Notes: a model not told the origin generated them from the letters alone. Numbered from the stretch's first letter, positions 1-13,290 are shown. The stretch: DNA of 64,000 nt from Sclerodactyla briareus (GCA_026419785.1 JAODTK010004443.1:372001-436000), one strand, 5' to 3'. Numbers and translations: made by a program.

Positions 1-937
1 ATACTTCACATATCCACCGATGTTCAATAAGTTGATTACTGTAGAGCTTTTAATGACATTTTCTCTATAACGTTTTGTCACATCAGGAATTCGAGATGAC
101 CGTTTTCTGAACTAACAATAGGTCACCTGATTTTTCCCGGCTGGCCTTCGACTACGGGGATAATGTTGTAATAACAAGCAACGAGGCTTCTTTCTCAATG
201 CAGTATTCCTATCTGCTACATTATAAATAACCTATCGACAACAATGAGACCGCATTCTCTTTCATCGAATCGCTTTCATAAATCACATTATCGGATGAGG
301 ATGATTATCGGGTATAACTGTAGGGTCTTCAACCGGAGGAAAGCATATTTATGGGTCCGTTGACTCGCGTACATGTACAACATCGCTTAATCCCGTGACC
401 TCTTAACTGTGTAACTGATAGCCCGTTATCATTCAGTGGCTTGCCCTCGCCAGACTATGTAGCCTGGGGGGACTGGTCTGGGATCCATCGAACGGTAACT
501 AACTCAGTTATTTATGGGATTCACAAATTAAGGTCATGACTGATGTTCAATTATGTGTGAAGGCTGGATTACCAACATTTTTTCCAACTCCGCTTGATCT
601 TCTCGTGGGCCAATTGACTTAATGTAATCCATTAAACCAACTGTTACTATCCATTGTACCAGCGTGTACCTGGCGACGTATCACTAAGCGGGTCACGGGT
701 TTCTCACGAAACCAAACAATTATAGGACTGGCATCTATCTCTGCGTTAAGGCTGAACTAATGGCAATTCTTTACCACCCATTTGCAGTCCACTATCTTCC
801 ATCAGCGGAACACTGGTTTGTTCATGATCTTATCATAATAATCGATATAATCTTAGCGAAATATTTATTGTATTCCATTTACGCCGACTTGTTCTATTCC
901 TTGCATCTACCGACGCACTCCACGCAGTAATATATAA
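1..937. other. No recognisable feature
   Basis: AT-rich unique-looking DNA up to the first hAT element. No long frame, tRNA or repeat structure is seen. Confidence 0.6.
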
Positions 938-945
938 CGGAGCGT
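938..945. other. Target-site duplication, left, hAT copy 1 (decayed)
   Basis: CGGAGCGT abuts the left terminus and matches GGAAGCGT at 2,710-2,717 at six of eight positions. Confidence 0.55.
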
Positions 946-2709
946 CAGGGCGTCAGCTAAGGGGGGTTTAGGGGGGTGTGACACCCCCCCCCCCCATTCA
1001 CAACAGCAGTCGCAAATGATGCTCCAGTTGGCACAATGTGTTTGGTAAAAGAGTTACAAAAGAGAGTACAAAAACCTTTATGAAAAGAAAAAGACAAAAC
1101 CTTTTATATCAACCCTACCATCCTCAATTTCTGGCTCAAACTGGCCTGGGGGCCCTCTCCAGCAATCTATGGTAATATAGATAAACTTTTGTTGCTTCAA
1201 GTCGGCAAATTGACGACCTATGAAAGAGAGTTATATGAAGGTTTTGCAAAGAAGAGAACAAACTTGTACATTCAACCCTTACAAGTCTGAATATTGCTGC
1301 TCACATGGCCTGGATGGCTGTCCCTCCGGCCAGCAATTTTATGTGGTTTAGAACTAAACTTTAAATTTCTTTCTCCCTTCGGCAAATTGGAACGTAAAGG
1401 GCTACAAGAGGAGGAAGTTTCGAAAAAGAGGAAATGTGAAACGTTTACCTTCGACGACTCTTCAGAAATTCTCTTGGTCTGAAATGGTGGGGGAGTCCAT
1501 CTCCGGCAATCTGTTACGGTAATAGAACGAAAATTTTGGTGCCCCAGTCGGCAAATTCGGAACGTAAAAGGGCCCTAAAAGAACGGGGAAGGGTTTCGAA
1601 AAAGAGGAATGTGAAGTTTACATTCGCTCTTCAGAAGATCTCTGGCTGAAAATGGTGTGGGAGGCCATCTCCGGCACTCTGTGACGGTATTTAATTAGAA
1701 CGAAGAAATTGTGGCTGCCCCCAGCAGGCAAATGCAAGGAACTCTCTGAAATGGTGGAATGAAATTTCCGACTAATAGAATGAAATTTCAGTTGAATCAT
1801 GCTCACACATTCTTGATTGAAACGTTCGTAACTGATCCGAGTGGAGATCATCTGACGTCTCGTTCGTCTAGAGTATTCTTCAACTGAAGTTTGGTCTAAC
1901 CGAGCTAAAAATTGTTGGGACTGAAAAATTCAGCCGCCCATTTTAAAAGTCGAAATTGGAAGGCCCGGTACGAGAGGTTAGAATGTGGCAATCTATGCGG
2001 TATCGAATTCCACTTGAGTGCCATGCAGCTTTAAACACTTGGAAAGGGCCGTTTCCCTGCCATCTGGGGGGCTCACACAACCAAAAATTTTTTCTGCAAC
2101 GCTCCGCGCCAACCAAAGGTGGCTCTCCCGCTTGATATACACCTACGCCACCCACCCAACTGAACTGATATGCCACCCCCCCCCCCCAGCCCCCCAGAAT
2201 AAGAAGAAAACTACTTTAGATTGCCATGCAGCTAAAACACTTGGGAAGGCCGTTTCCTGCCACCTGGGGACCGCACAAAACCAAAAATTTTCTGCACGCT
2301 CCGCGCCAACAAGGTGGCGCTCGCTTGGCTAGTACCCTACTCTTCCCCTACTGAACTGATATCCACCCCCCCCAGTGCACCAGAATAAGAAGATTACTTA
2401 AGATGCAACCTGAGCCAATGTTAGTACCCGCTTGTGGATCTGCCTACCTTGATAAAAACAAATTTCTAAGGCTCTGCCTCCCCTTTGCGCCATCCTCCTG
2501 GTGGCCGGCCTCATTATCACCCAGCCTGCTAAAACCGGGTTACGACACACTGTTGGGGTAGCATTTTGGTGGTGCTTTCTCATATATGAAAGCGGGGTTA
2601 GTTGGCAAACTCAGCATGGTAGTCGGTAAACTCAGCATGGTAGTCGGCTAAAATAGGGGATACACCCCCCCCCCCCCCCAAAAAAAAGAATGGTCTGGCG
2701 ACGCCCCTG
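946..2709 (-). mobile_element. Non-autonomous hAT-type DNA transposon, copy 1 (1,764 bp)
   Basis: Ends are CAGGGCGTC at 946 and GGCGACGCCCCTG at 2,709, forming short terminal inverted repeats of the hAT CAGGGGCG type. Flanks are CGGAGCGT (938-945) and GGAAGCGT (2,710-2,717), a 6-of-8 match as expected of a decayed 8-bp target duplication. It is an inverted copy of the element at 16,872-18,456. Inside are about five tandem units of 165-200 bp (landmark GTCGGCAAATT near 1,006, 1,201, 1,379, 1,548 and 1,725). A tandemly doubled palindromic module of about 185 bp follows (2,015-2,190 and 2,226-2,380), then a short repeat around 2,612-2,650. No transposase is seen, so it would depend on enzyme made elsewhere. 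Confidence 0.85.
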
Positions 2710-3179
2710 GGAAGCGTACGCTATAAGGAGAGGCAGGATTTCTATAGGCAGAAATAGGAACGTCCGTGCACTTCATGACGAGATTATTATGTTATATTTC
2801 TAATCGTTAACTGTAACGATGAACGTGTATTTATTAAAGATAATCGGTACCGGTAACTTTGGTTTCTTCGTTCCAAACCGGTTGGAATTCTACGAGAGAC
2901 AAATTTTGTGTTATGTGGGTAACAGTTGGGCTTTTGGTTACTTTGGTCAGTAAAAGTCTAAGTATGGGCTAAGATCCGTAAAAGGTTTACTCATGGAATT
3001 GCTGCTCTTACAATCGAATCAAGTGGGCACCTGCCAGGGCGCTTTAAGACTGTGCTGGAGATAACATTTGCCTCTTTGCTCTCGACATTGAGAAAGTCTG
3101 CGCCACTAGCACCTATTAGTGTAGAATACCGTTTGAACCAGGAAAGAAGAACAGTCAGTTGCTTTAATCGTCTACGTGG

Positions 3180-3187
3180 GTGCACTT
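3180..3187. other. Target-site duplication, left, hAT-like element 3188-4212
   Basis: GTGCACTT is repeated exactly at 4,213-4,220, immediately outside the other terminus. Eight bases is the usual hAT duplication length. Confidence 0.85.
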
Positions 3188-4212
3188 CATGGGCGTCAAC
3201 AGGTGGGGGACGGGAGGACCATGCCCCCCCCTTCCCAAAAGTGGGGGATATCATATCGTTTGTCCCCCCCACTTTTCCGACCGTAATAAAAATAATAGGC
3301 ACATGCCCAATTTTGTATCACTCTAACTGATTCAATTTTTGTCTAACCAAACAATAATCGCGTTGGAAATTGTCTCAAGTCCACTAATTCCAGGTGCGGA
3401 CCCCATGTGAAGATCTGGACCCGACTAGGGCCGAAGTGGGAGGATACCCATGCTTCATACCGAGTTCTCGAATTTTAAATCGAATAGCCAAAAGTGCATA
3501 ATTTTTCAAGTGTTTCGCGCGCGCAAAGGCGTTTTTCTTCCAGACGTTGTAGGCCAAATATGCGATTGTTAAGCGTCGGAATCATTCGGTCACTCGATTA
3601 ATTTTCAGAAAGAAGCCTTGGGGGAAGACTGTCCTCCCCCCCCCCCCCCAAATTTTTCTGAGATGAAAAATTCAGGCGAAAAATCGTGGAAATTTGGGAA
3701 GGAAAAAAGTGAAAAAATGCCTTGAATTTTTGCAGTCTTTTTCGATAAAATGCCCGGAAAAAATGCATTTTTTTTTCGCGCGCTTCGCGCGCTCCAGTAG
3801 TTCCAATGACCGACTTGTAAAATTCGGGTACAACTCAACTTTCCCTGCTACCCATTGAGTGGTCCGTACGCCTATGGCTTTTCCCTTCGATCCCACCAAA
3901 TACCGTTCGGTAGACCCTGGATCCCACGCAAACAAGCCAGAGTAGAAAAGGTAATAAAAAAATTACATGTGTGATACTCGGTAAATCATCTTAGTCTGCA
4001 CAATGACAACTTTTGGGTAGTCTTTCACTAAATCACACAAGTAGATGAGTGCTATTGAGCCTGGCAAGTGCCGTTTCCGTCGATCTGGAGGGTATGAAAT
4101 CTGAATTTTTCTTCGTATGCTTCCGCGCCAACCGATGGTGACGCTCCGCTTAGATGGTCATTTGCATTCGATGTGCCCCCCCCCCACTTTTCGAAACGTC
4201 CCGACGCCCCTG
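3188..4212. mobile_element. Non-autonomous hAT-type element of a second family (1,025 bp)
   Basis: Termini are CATGGGCGTC at 3,188 and, read inward from 4,212 on the minus strand, CAGGGGCGTC, both hAT-like. A perfect 8-bp duplication GTGCACTT flanks it at 3,180-3,187 and 4,213-4,220. Internal features are a C/G hairpin around 3,236-3,275 (AAAAGTGGGGG pairing with CCCCCCACTTTT), a 13-C tract near 3,642, a CGCGCTTCGCGCGCT palindrome near 3,780 and, near 4,060-4,150, the palindromic GGAGCG/GGTTGGCGCGG module shared with the larger hAT family. No transposase frame is visible, so it is non-autonomous. Confidence 0.82.
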
Positions 4213-4220
4213 GTGCACTT
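4213..4220. other. Target-site duplication, right, hAT-like element 3188-4212
   Basis: GTGCACTT, identical to 3,180-3,187. Confidence 0.85.
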
Positions 4221-4629
4221 ACTAACCTGTTCAATGGACGCCGTCAATAAATAGAGGGCGCACTCATACACCTGTCAAATTAGCCAGTTCGTGGTTGTAA
4301 GTGCGCATGTTCACCACTGAACAGTTCAGGGGAATAAACGGGATCCCCCCCCCCCCCCCATAACAGTATCGTTACTGCTTATTTTTAAACTGTCACCACT
4401 ATTTGAAACGCAACCAATTCATCCCATATTTCCGGATTTATTGTTGATAAGCTTGGGGGGAAATCTGTGTGAAGTTTTGTGTTGGCAAGATTGTAATTGT
4501 CGGCAGGGGAGTTTCGTTCTGCACACTGTACGTTCAACGTCGAACTGCAGTCATTCCCCTATGACCTTTGACACAATATTATATCATCTCAATAACTGTA
4601 ATTCCGAACTGGCTTCTAACACCAAACAC

Positions 4630-4750
4630 CACCGCACTCCCACTACTGTAGACGACGCACTCACACACACTTATTCAATAAACGTTGTCGCCACTGTAAA
4701 GGGCACACTTACACACCGTTCGATTAACACTGTCACTACTGTAAGTTTCG
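4630..4750 (+). repeat. Degenerate short tandem repeat (~45-60 bp unit)
   Basis: GCACTCACACACACTTATTC...GTCGCCACTGTAAAG is followed by GCACACTTACACACCGTTCG...GTCACTACTGTAAG. A similar GCGCACTCATACACCTG follows GTCAATAAATAGAG at 4,246, next to the 3188-4212 element. This repeat keeps a 163-codon frame open (4,441-4,932), which I do not consider a gene. Confidence 0.55.
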
Positions 4751-7577
4751 AGTCCAACGGGAAATTGAAGAAAGGCGGTTACGAGCGTCTGTCTTTCATG
4801 GTTTGGAATATGTTGTTGCGAAACCATTCCTCCTCCAGTTCCATTTCCTTCAATTCGTCGTCACTTGCCATGTTAACTGTTAAGGTGGTTGTGTGGACCA
4901 TGTCATTGCCCTTCGAAATTACGTCTAGGTGATTGACCGAACAATTAAATGGTTGGTTAATTATATAATAGGCTTACCTGAATATGGAATAATCCTCGCG
5001 GTCTTCTAAAATCAACTATAAAGTCTTGAGAGCAACAACGTTACAGTACCCTGACCGAACTGGAGGAACCCACAATTTATAGGATATAATTTACATTGGT
5101 CATCGGGTTACACGATTCCCTACTAACGGCGGTCAAACTAATAGTGATCATAGTTTCCTTCCATTCTCTACTGATGAATATTAGGAAGTGATCATCATTT
5201 CAATTGTTCATTGTCATTATGTTCTGAAAGTAAAGGGGGGGGGGTCAATAATCACATTCCGACATCTGTACATGGGACTGTTCAAAGTGGTTCGCAGAAT
5301 TTTGTTTTATTATCTTTCGATGAAGTTTGGCCTAGACATATTACATTAGGGGTTCCCGTTGGCGGTAATTCATTGGGCTATATATGACATTGGAAAAGAA
5401 GGATTATGAGGGTCTTCTTAGATTATAAGGCAAAACTGAAAAATTCCGATCATCTGATCATGTTTATTGTCAAATTTTCCAGAGGAAGGCTGGTTTGAGG
5501 TAGCAGGAATGGTATGGCGTGGGTGATGTCTTAATATTTCACTGCAGACCTATTATTTGTCGGTAGTTTATATTCCATTTTCATCTTGCTTGGTCATTCA
5601 CTCTCATTTCTTACGTGAAAATCTGCCTACCATACTCACCTTTTGCCATTTCTAGAATAGTTCTGTTTTATTTTGGCTTGTCGTTGGTCGAGCGTCGAGA
5701 ACTTTTCTGGCTTTTCATTCGGTTTTCCTACTGGTTGAATGTCTCATTTGTCAGTTGTTTTAATATGTGGTTTTCTCTTCAGTCTGTCTCCGCGTCACCG
5801 ACTAAAACAACAAACCGGTCATTTTTCTGGTTCTCGTTCCTATTATTTTGGCGCTTTCCAGTGAAAGCCTGCGTTATGTGTCTTGATATGAGGCTCGGTT
5901 TTACTGAGCAGGTGTACACAGTACGGGTATAAGACGGCGAAGAAAGTTCATAGATCGGACATTGACCACCTCTCCATAACACCGTGGTGTAACGACTTCC
6001 CTGTGGTGGATCTCGTGTCCCTTCTGTATTTATGGTAATGAAAATATTATCCTTAGATAGATAGGTGGGGTAATGATCCGCAGCGGAAGGTTTGCCGTAT
6101 AGCTGGTCTTCTGGATGCCTTGAGATACAGTGCTACTTTGGATCATTAGTAGTCGGGGAAGGACCCCTCTGCCAATACGCGTAATCATTGATGGTATAGG
6201 GGGAGGGATAGTGGAGGGATGGGGGAGAGAAGAGGGCGAAACTACACTCTTTACTTTATTATGCAGTTTACCCATTATATCGCCATTTTGTTTGATGGCC
6301 CTACGCTCTATTAGACGGGAGCGCAGTTTCGAGCGATAAAGGGGAGGGACGTGAGGGGATCGTTTCATGTCGTCATATTTCGCTTCGCCGCCGGTTGATA
6401 CTCCTACTTTCGAGCTACCCGCAGACCTCATTCGCTCTGACTGTGATCAGGAGAATTCCCACGGAATATCCAGAGCCTTCCGCATAATTCATCATTTCGT
6501 CTTTGACCGGGCAGGGGTGCGGTGGTGGTCGGATGGGATGGGGGTTGAGTGACTAAACGAACGATCTGCTACCTCTCAAAAAGTAGCGTACTCCTAAAAG
6601 ATGGTCCATCATGTGGGTCCCTTGCTATGAAAAGTAGTTGGTTTGGACAATTAATCTTCATGAAATTGTTGGAATGCGTACAACAACTGATTTGCTATAA
6701 ACCTGGCTACCTCTGCCATTGAATTTACATAAACACACAAGACTTTTCCTTATCCGCAAGGTTCGCCTGGCGCCTAATATATCGTACGCGTGAAGTTTTC
6801 CACCGGTAGTTGAAGAAAAAATCGACAACCCCCACTGATTCAGATTCGTAGGAGCACTGCCTATGGTCCTATACCACTTGTGGGGGGGCCGTGGGGGTGG
6901 TGGGTGAGAGGGCAGGAATCGCATTACTCTTCAGGTACGTGCGTCTAACCCATTGGAAAGTTGTATTGTAATGCCGCTAAGTTATAGCTGTTGTCAACTT
7001 TTCTCACAAGTTCAAAAACGGGAAACGGATTATTCAAAGTCCCATTCGTGGTCCAATGACTTCCTTTAGTGGTGTCTAAATATCGTTTATTATTGTCAAA
7101 ATATAGCTAAGGTTTCAAAAGGTCTTACGTAGTTGGACTCGACCTTTTTCGGTAATGTTGGAATATGTAATTCCACCGAGTTGAAGGAAGTACTAGGATG
7201 AGCGACGTTTAAAGGTATACCCACGCAATCCATTTCCCAGCTGAATTATGAAATATTGATAAAGAATTGGCAACGTGATATTACATACATTGTAAACACG
7301 GGTTAACAAAGTGCCCCCGCACATCGATTGCTATGAACTCAACTGAAGGCCAACATCGATCAGCGGAATATGTACTTGTTTCCCTCCCAGGCAGACATTG
7401 TGCAACCCTTCCGACATCCGTAGGTGATGTAATTAGTTCAATATGGCTGGGTTCTCGAAGTAAGGCAAGGGTGATACACAGTTAACGACAACCCCCCCCC
7501 CTCCCTCTTTTTTCACCCGCCTATCCGTCAGAAGACCAGAGTTAAACAAGACATCGCCTGGCAGGTAAACCCACGTG
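4751..7577. other. Intergenic, no gene recognised
   Basis: Contains short poly-G (5,235) and poly-C (7,493) runs and G-rich stretches near 6,200-6,240 and 6,880-6,910. Frames of 60-133 codons overlap on both strands with no family resemblance. Nothing else is supported. Confidence 0.55.
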
Positions 7578-7892
7578 TAATATCCCCCCCACTTTCGAAT
7601 CATCAGAGGGTGACTTGTTTTCGCCTGTTCTTTTTCTTTTTTATCAGAAGGGGATTATGACCCATGGAAGTGGAAGAGGTTGTTCCAATGCAACACCATG
7701 ACATACTCCGAACGAAATATGCAAATCTGTGAAGTCAGCTCTGTCAGAAATTCGAAATGCCGTTGGGTGGGGTCCGGGGGGTCCTGGGGGCAAAAATACC
7801 CACTGTTTCACACATACAAAGTTTTCATTACGCGATCAGGTGTGTGCTAAGTTTAAAAAAAAGTCAAATCTGCGGAGATATAATTTTCGCCA

Positions 7893-8408
7893 AAATTCAA
7901 AATGGCCGCCGGGTGCGGTCGGACATGGGCGAAAACAAAATAGTGGTCTTTAAACGATCGCCACGCTTCGAAACGCGCGAATCAGCGAACCTCAGTTTCG
8001 CAGAAGAAATCCAAAATGGCCGCCGTCAGAGCGGTCAGCCGATACCCACTTCTCACCCATGGGATCTCAAGTTATCCATCAATACGATCAGTGTGACAGT
8101 TTCATGGATCCGACTAGACAACTAGAGATTACTGTCCCACACAACCACAATGGTCCATTCAGTTACTGTTGAAAATCCAAGATGGCCGCCCACTAGAGTG
8201 TTGCAGCGACGCCCACATTGGAACTAATCGAGATTTCGTAAGGGCGAAACAATGTGTTGCAAAGTTTCGTGGCAAGTATCGGGCATTGCGTTGGCAGGTT
8301 AGAGAGTTATGCGTTAACACGAAAATCTCCCGCGGCGGCCGGGTGGGTTTGCAGCGGGACCCCCGCGCTGCCAAAACCATAATATCCCGAAAAGTGGGGA
8401 TATAATTA
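7893..8408 (-). repeat. Dispersed repeat with GATGGCCGCC motifs and ATATCCCCAC terminus, copy A
   Basis: On the minus strand from 8,408 the repeat reads ATTATATCCCCAC, then GGGATATTATGGTTTTGGC, then a G/C-rich block. An AT-richer part follows (CGCAATAACTC-like, CGAAACTTTG). The same order occurs on the plus strand from about 53,446, so this is a family. AAAATGGCCGCC or AAGATGGCCGCC occurs near 7,898, 8,015 and 8,178, suggesting degenerate internal units. A partly matching ATATCCCCCCCACTTTCG at 7,578 might be the opposite end. No coding capacity is seen. Confidence 0.55.
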
Positions 8409-10933
8409 TCAGAGAGAGATCGGTAAATGGTTCTCAATTACTCTGACCCGCGTCGGGTCATCGTTGTGCTTGGTGAGTATATGCAATCTAATTAACATAT
8501 GCATACAGCATTCTCGTGCGCATGCCCATATCAAGATTTGGAGTAGATACTGCTCCATCTTATCATCATTGTGTGTAGTTTTTTACCATTAACTCTTTCA
8601 ACACGAACTAATCCTTCCATCCTTGTAACTTCTCTCCTCCGAGGCTTATAGTATTATTTGTCCTTCTTTATGGCCGGCCGGATGAACAAATTTGTATAAT
8701 CGAGTCTCGAAGGATAAAACGAATATACCTGTATACCAGTCACGTCAGTGCTGACTAATCTGTGTTTGTACTGTGGCTTACCTGATGTTCGTCGCGTTTT
8801 GGTAACGATTTGAACAAAATCTCAAGTTGGTCTCAGTGATCCTTGCGTAGAATACTCGTTTACCGAATTCCTGGTAGAAGTTTTTCCCATCCTGTTTGGA
8901 AATTATTATCAAAACTATGCGTTGTTTTTACCGTCCACATTCGGTTCTTGTATGCGCTGAGTTTCACGAGTTCATCCCGCTGAGCCTATTTTCGACCCGC
9001 CACGCCCATATACAGTAAAGCCCCTTCTGCCAGTTCGGCGTAGCCCCATCCGGCAGCTTTGTTATTGCCGAGGCTATCCGGCTAAACAACTTCGCCTATT
9101 CGCTCAAAACCACATAATATTGTGTTCGTTGGTACAGTAGTATTGCATGCTTGTACTGACCCAGGGTTAGTTCAGGCACATATTAAACAACATCTTTTAA
9201 AGTGGGGGGGGGGGGGGGTTTCACGTGAAGAACGAGAACTTATAACTCACAGGTGGACAACAAAGAGAACAAAATTGAAATATGATTACTAAACAGTACC
9301 TCTATCAATACTAAAATAGGCAGGGTTGTTGTACTCCTCTGGAATAGCACCCAACTTGACCAACTGAGCATTGTGAAACTATTAACGTTTCCACAAGCTG
9401 ACAAGGTTTTCTGAACTTGACTTCTGATAACTTTGACCTGACTCCCGAAACAGCCGTAAAAATCATGTGATCGTAAAAGATCACGTATGTTTACAGGCAA
9501 ACACACGTGTAGATGTGAGGCATTAAATCCACCACTTCGGTTTTGGATGAGGGGGGGGGGCATTTCCCCACAGTGCTAAAATTGTATTTCCCCCCGCCTG
9601 CTAAAGTTGTACGATGAAAAATAACGTGACTTATAGCATTTTGGAGCAGCTGTATTTTAGCCAACCCGAAGAGTGTTGTTTTTACATTTAATTTCTTGTG
9701 ATCATGGACACAAATATTCCAAATGAAGTCAATAGTGAGGAAGAAATATATTTGATGAAAACATCACCCAAATCCTTTACGAAACGATAAATGATTTATC
9801 AGTAAGTACACTACACATGCAGTATGGAGACATCAATCTGGTGCCACGTACCGGTATATAACTATATCATTCCAAGTATGTGCCTTGGATATTTCTTGAT
9901 TCGTGACTGTCACTAATTCCGGGTGACCTCGTGAAATCTCGTAATGGAATCCCTCCTTTTCTTTACGTCACAAACGATTGCCCTAGAAAATCAATCAGTA
10001 TACCTATATTATTTGATATGCTATCGTGTACTTTTTTCTTGCTAATTTTTCATTCACCGACGATGCAATAATTTTAATAAATGCCTCCGCGGGATAATTG
10101 CAGCTCCAACTAGATCAAGTAGCCCCTGGCGACATCATGGGAAGACTTAACCGTCCGCTCTTACCGAACAACACTTGAATCGTAATTTCAAGGCCGATGT
10201 GAACCACCGCCTCTACTCGGCTCGCACTCAACACTACTCACCTCAGGTTAGAATCCTTTTCTTCACTTCATTAAATTATATAGATTATGAAAACGAGAAC
10301 TCGGCCAATCGGCTGCACCCCGATTACTCAAGAAAAACTCATAACTCCGACAGCCAAGGACTGCCGGGAGGGCGGTCAGTCATGATGTCCGAATTACCTA
10401 CTTAAGTGGTTGTGAAGGAGAACTAAACCCTCGCATGGAATGTCTTCATTTATCGCAAATAATATTAATGATGAATTTTGCGAGGCTGTCGCTATAAACT
10501 GGTGCTTTGAAAATTATTTGATTCACATACTTAGGGGAGTACCTGAATTATTTGGTAATGGTGTTAATAAACAGTTTATTCCGTAATTTATGTGGAGAGT
10601 ATTGGGGCGGCGTCCCTGCCCCTCCCCACATATTTTAGCGTGATGCGTAATCTATTAAGACGTCGAGCTGACAACCGTTGTCGTCATGTGTGGGGTCAAG
10701 TCCACGTTATGCCATCGAGCAACTCATGTGTAAAAGTTCGAAATCCGAGTAGGAAAAAGTTGTTGGGACGTGCGGAGGGCCCCCCCCCCCCAAAAAAAAA
10801 AATGCTCGTGTACGAATTTTGATTCAGGTTCCTGGAAAATGCATAAGTGAGGAGATTTTCAATTGGCTCTAAAAAGTGTCCCGTGCGATAGAATGATAGA
10901 CTCGATTTAATGTCTCAGAGGTTCGTGTTGGAG
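8409..10933. other. Intergenic, no gene recognised
   Basis: Holds a 13-G run (about 9,203), a 10-G run (9,551) and a C10/A11 run (10,780-10,801). No coding or RNA signal could be supported. Confidence 0.55.
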
Positions 10934-13290
10934 TAACGAAAGTATGGCGCGAGAAAAGGGAATTATTATCAGGAAGAAACTACTCATTATCTGATTGTTA
11001 ACATATATGCGATGGGAGAAAGAAATTTTTATCCCTATTTCAAGAAATATTCATTGCCAAAATCAAGATATATTTTCTGATTGTGGAAATATTTATTACA
11101 ATGGAAAAATACTGTTCCCCTCAAAATATTTCAGAAGCACCTAATATGTTTCGATGGAGCAGAAAAATTATTCATAAGGAGAAATACGGTTCCCAATGAT
11201 AGAATCTATGTAGAAACATTCATTTGCAAAAAATAATTGTTGCAACACTAATATGTTGCCCAAACAAAATATTTTTTTTGCAATAGAAATTTTATTTGCT
11301 CTGCACAATTATATTATCAACGATAAAAAAAAAAAAAAATAACGTAGTCTTTGCAACCCTGCTATGTTTGCAACAAATAAAATGTTGGAACGGAAATTTG
11401 TTGCTAGGCCATAAGTATATTATCAACGAAAAAATATATATATCAACGTAGTCTCAGTTCAGTGGTTTCAGTGATTCATCGTTCACTGGGTAGCATCACG
11501 CTGCTGACATTGCCAACACGCGTAACCGGAACTACCACCGAAACCTTCAACTTGAAATTGAAGTGATGTGTGCGGCAGCACTACTGACTAGGACCTTGCA
11601 GTAGCTGGCCTTAACTGGGACCCAGATCCCCGGAGTGACAATAGGTCCGTTCATATTCCCTCCCCCGCTCCTCTCGACGGCCGGAACAGGAATGCCAGCA
11701 CCGCTTAATCCCCTCACTTGGCCTATTATTATGAACAGTAACAGTTGATTGGGGACCACTGTTACTGGGAGTGGTTAGGGGGAGCACTCGGCCTGGTGCC
11801 TTTGCAGAAAGGTTCGCAATCCTCTTGTCCTAATGGCCGACTCACTCAAGTTGGACATCTCTCCAACTGATTGCGGTCACTGCCGTCGCATTATTTCCGA
11901 AGACATCTTAATTAATCGAACCCACGTAGAAAATTAGTAGTGCATATAGGTCCTTGTATTTGTAACCACCAGCATGTCCCACACTGTACCTAAAAAGTCC
12001 GCCGCGATGTCGGGCCAGCATGGTAGTTTTTTTTCTGCGGAGGTTGAATGCCAACTGGATGTCTATTTGCACATGTGCCCGAATCAGGTTAGGATTGAGT
12101 AATATGGTTTAAAGTTCTTCTCTTGCGCCGTTGCCGCAGTTTTAACTGCTGTTGAACGCATGGTGTTAAAGTTCTTGCGCGCCGTTGCCGCAGTTTTAAC
12201 TGCTGTTGAACGCATGGTGTGGTGGGAAATAGTAAAATAATGCGACCATATCAAGTTTCAATAATATCCCCTTAAAACTTGACCTTCTAATACCCTGGTT
12301 GCTCAATTACCTGAGAAAAAAATTGCGGCGCGAGCATGTCTCCGGTCACCGGTGTTCCAACTTCCACAATTTACGACGACAACTCCAAGAAATGGCATCA
12401 CTTGCGAGATGCAGTTCATCCTTTATTCTGGACCCCTCGATTTCTACCAAGCCATGCCCTCATATATGATAAACCACTTAAAAAATAGTCTCGTTGGAGT
12501 ATTGATATTCCTCATAATCAGTTTCTTCCTATAAGACTAGCCCTTGAAAAAATCGGTCCTCCCACTATAAGTACGAACAGTGGAAACGGAGTGCCACGCA
12601 GGTACCCTCAGTACAGTTAACATTAGATTCACGTGCTTTCACCGGCTCACGGTACTCTTACGATTAGAAGCAACGGTGTCCATTAGGGCTACGTTGATAC
12701 TATATATTTGTTTTCGTTGCAAACAAGTTGTTAACAGTTCAATGTATTTTTTCCTGTTGCCAACAATTTCATTGTAGCCAAATATCTTTTTTGGTTTTTA
12801 ACATTTTTACTAGTATCTTTCTACAATATTCGTGTGGTCGGAAAAGTTCTTTGTCATGGATGAATATCTGCAATGGAAATATATTTTTGGTCACGAAACA
12901 CACATTTGTAGAACAATATAATTATTTTCCGTGTACATATGTAGTTCACTGGAAACATAAAGAACTCTTGCCAACATAATATTTTTTTTTCTAGGATACA
13001 ATATTTTTAGCATACAAATTTTCGTTGCTAACGTATATTTGTTTGTTGCAAACAATTAATTGTTGAAAATGAAAATTTTACATAGATTTTTTTCATCAGG
13101 AAACTTCTTTTTTCTTTTACGAACATTTTTCCATCGAACATATTTTGTGGTCTTCCACATATTTTTTTGAGGGGAACAATATTTTCCATTGTGAATAAAT
13201 ATTTCCACAATCAGAAATATTTTTTGATTTGGCATATATATTTCTTCTTGGTAATATATTCCCTTTTCTCCCGCCATAAAGAACGAAAGA
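10934..13290. mobile_element. AT-rich foldback element with arms of over 500 bp
   Basis: The left arm (10,934-11,451) and right arm (12,689-13,290) are inverted copies. GGCGCGAGAAAAGGG at 10,946 pairs with CCCTTTTCTCCCGCC at 13,261. TCTGATTGTGGAAATATTTAT near 11,076 pairs with the region near 13,195. ATCAACGTAG at 11,442 pairs with CTACGTTGAT at 12,689. The arms differ by many small indels, so the insertion is not recent. The 1.24 kb centre holds a 53-bp tandem duplication and no recognisable protein. A long-arm MITE or foldback transposon is the best description; target-site duplications were not identified. Confidence 0.75.
12117..12220 (+). repeat. Tandem duplication of a ~53-bp unit
   Basis: Two consecutive copies share TTAAAGTTCTT, GCGCCGTTGCCGCAG and TTTTAACTGCTGTTGAACGC and differ by a few small indels. 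They lie inside the loop of the foldback element. Confidence 0.85.

Noticed and set aside
4441..4932. 163-codon plus-strand open frame
   Set aside because: It runs through a degenerate short tandem repeat that lacks stops; composition and sequence resemble no protein family.
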